From IMG/VR virus record IMGVR_UViG_3300031702_000037, positions 1 to 29,198 of that record: a DNA stretch of 29,198 nucleotides, one strand, 5' to 3'. The DNA comes from a virus. The notes below the pieces were generated by a model. That model had not been told where the DNA came from. It worked only from the letters and a program-made list of their open reading frames with translations, and did no database searches. A program made the position numbers and the translations under genes. Shown here piece after piece: positions 28,988-29,198 of this stretch (position 1 is the first letter of the stretch; each line of letters begins with the position of its first letter).

Positions 28988-29198
28988 ATGGCTGAACATG
29001 CCCACCAAGAGTGTCCCTATGAAACGTGTGGCTCTTCTGACGCCTTTAGTTATAACGACGAAGGCTTCGGCAAGTGCCACGCTTGTGGACAAGGTTATCC
29101 ATCCAGTCGAAAGACCTTCGATTGGGCGGATGAGAAGTACCCGACAAAAGGAGATAACAAGATGACATTCACACCAAAGCTGATCGAGACACCCAGCG
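28988..29198 (+). CDS. T7 gp4-like primase-helicase, N-terminal zinc domain, cut by window edge
   Basis: Seven tens of codons are open to the end of the window, with no stop. It begins MAEHAHQECPYETCGSSDAF and has FGKCHACGQGYPSS: Cys9, Cys14, Cys31 and Cys34 form a zinc ribbon with the 'C-G-S-S-D-(A/G)' turn that marks the N-terminal zinc-binding domain of T7 gp4-like primases. That domain reads the priming site. The TOPRIM and helicase parts would lie outside. AAAGGAGAG four bases before ATG is the strongest ribosome site of the early block. A stand-alone zinc protein cannot be ruled out. Confidence 0.7.
   Translation, partial: MAEHAHQECPYETCGSSDAFSYNDEGFGKCHACGQGYPSSRKTFDWADEKYPTKGDNKMTFTPKLIETPS

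Noticed and set aside
1-29198. Integrase, repressor or transposase
   Set aside because: I looked for such motifs in both strands' protein-like frames and saw none; absence in this window does not prove a lytic lifestyle because both ends are open.

Overview
This window is part of the genome of a tailed double-stranded DNA phage with a long, probably siphovirus-type, tail. It carries two terminase subunits, a portal, a prohead protease, a scaffold, a decoration protein, a capsid protein, a set of neck proteins, a tail tube, a frameshifted tail chaperone, a 784-residue tape measure, a J-like tail tip and fibres. No sheath or baseplate gene, integrase or repressor is visible, though both ends of the window are open. 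The host cannot be read directly. The gene set resembles marine phages of alphaproteobacteria, and the clustering of GANTC (CcrM-type) sites in the intergenic DNA fits that, but this is an inference.

Layout. (1) 1-20018, minus strand: the late operon, read from terS at 20018 leftwards through terL, portal, two fibre-like structural proteins (one with six 69-bp repeats), protease, scaffold, decoration, major capsid, neck proteins, tail tube, tail chaperones, tape measure, tail tip and a fibre cut by the window edge. (2) 20019-20838: about 820 bp with no secure gene, holding the late promoter, its leader, palindromes and a 34-bp near-duplicate of part of the ParB-like gene. (3) 20839-23055, minus strand: nine small tightly overlapping genes, mostly unknown, partly higher in G+C. 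(4) 23056-24010: a divergent intergenic region packed with repeats (22-bp tandem pair, nine 9-bp iterons, seven 19-bp repeats), the best candidate for a replication origin and early control region. (5) 24011-29198, plus strand: early genes, many very small and overlapping, with a SleB-type lysin, ThyX, a sigma-70-like factor, a ParB-like DNA-binding protein and, at the right edge, the start of a T7-type primase-helicase.

How it may work together. The sigma-like gene ends 9 bases before a 33-bp promoter block that recurs, 30/33 identical, on the minus strand ahead of terS, and the leaders downstream of the two copies also align. I infer that a phage sigma factor (or a regulator) co-activates the ParB-like/replication block and the late operon. 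The late leader also carries a sequence that is 32/34 complementary (27 in a row) to the ParB-like mRNA and is centred on a 16-bp near-palindrome. That suggests either a shared protein operator or an antisense link between late and early expression. Eleven short genes, most of them below 60 residues, are described here from the raw sequence; most start inside the stop codon of the gene before.
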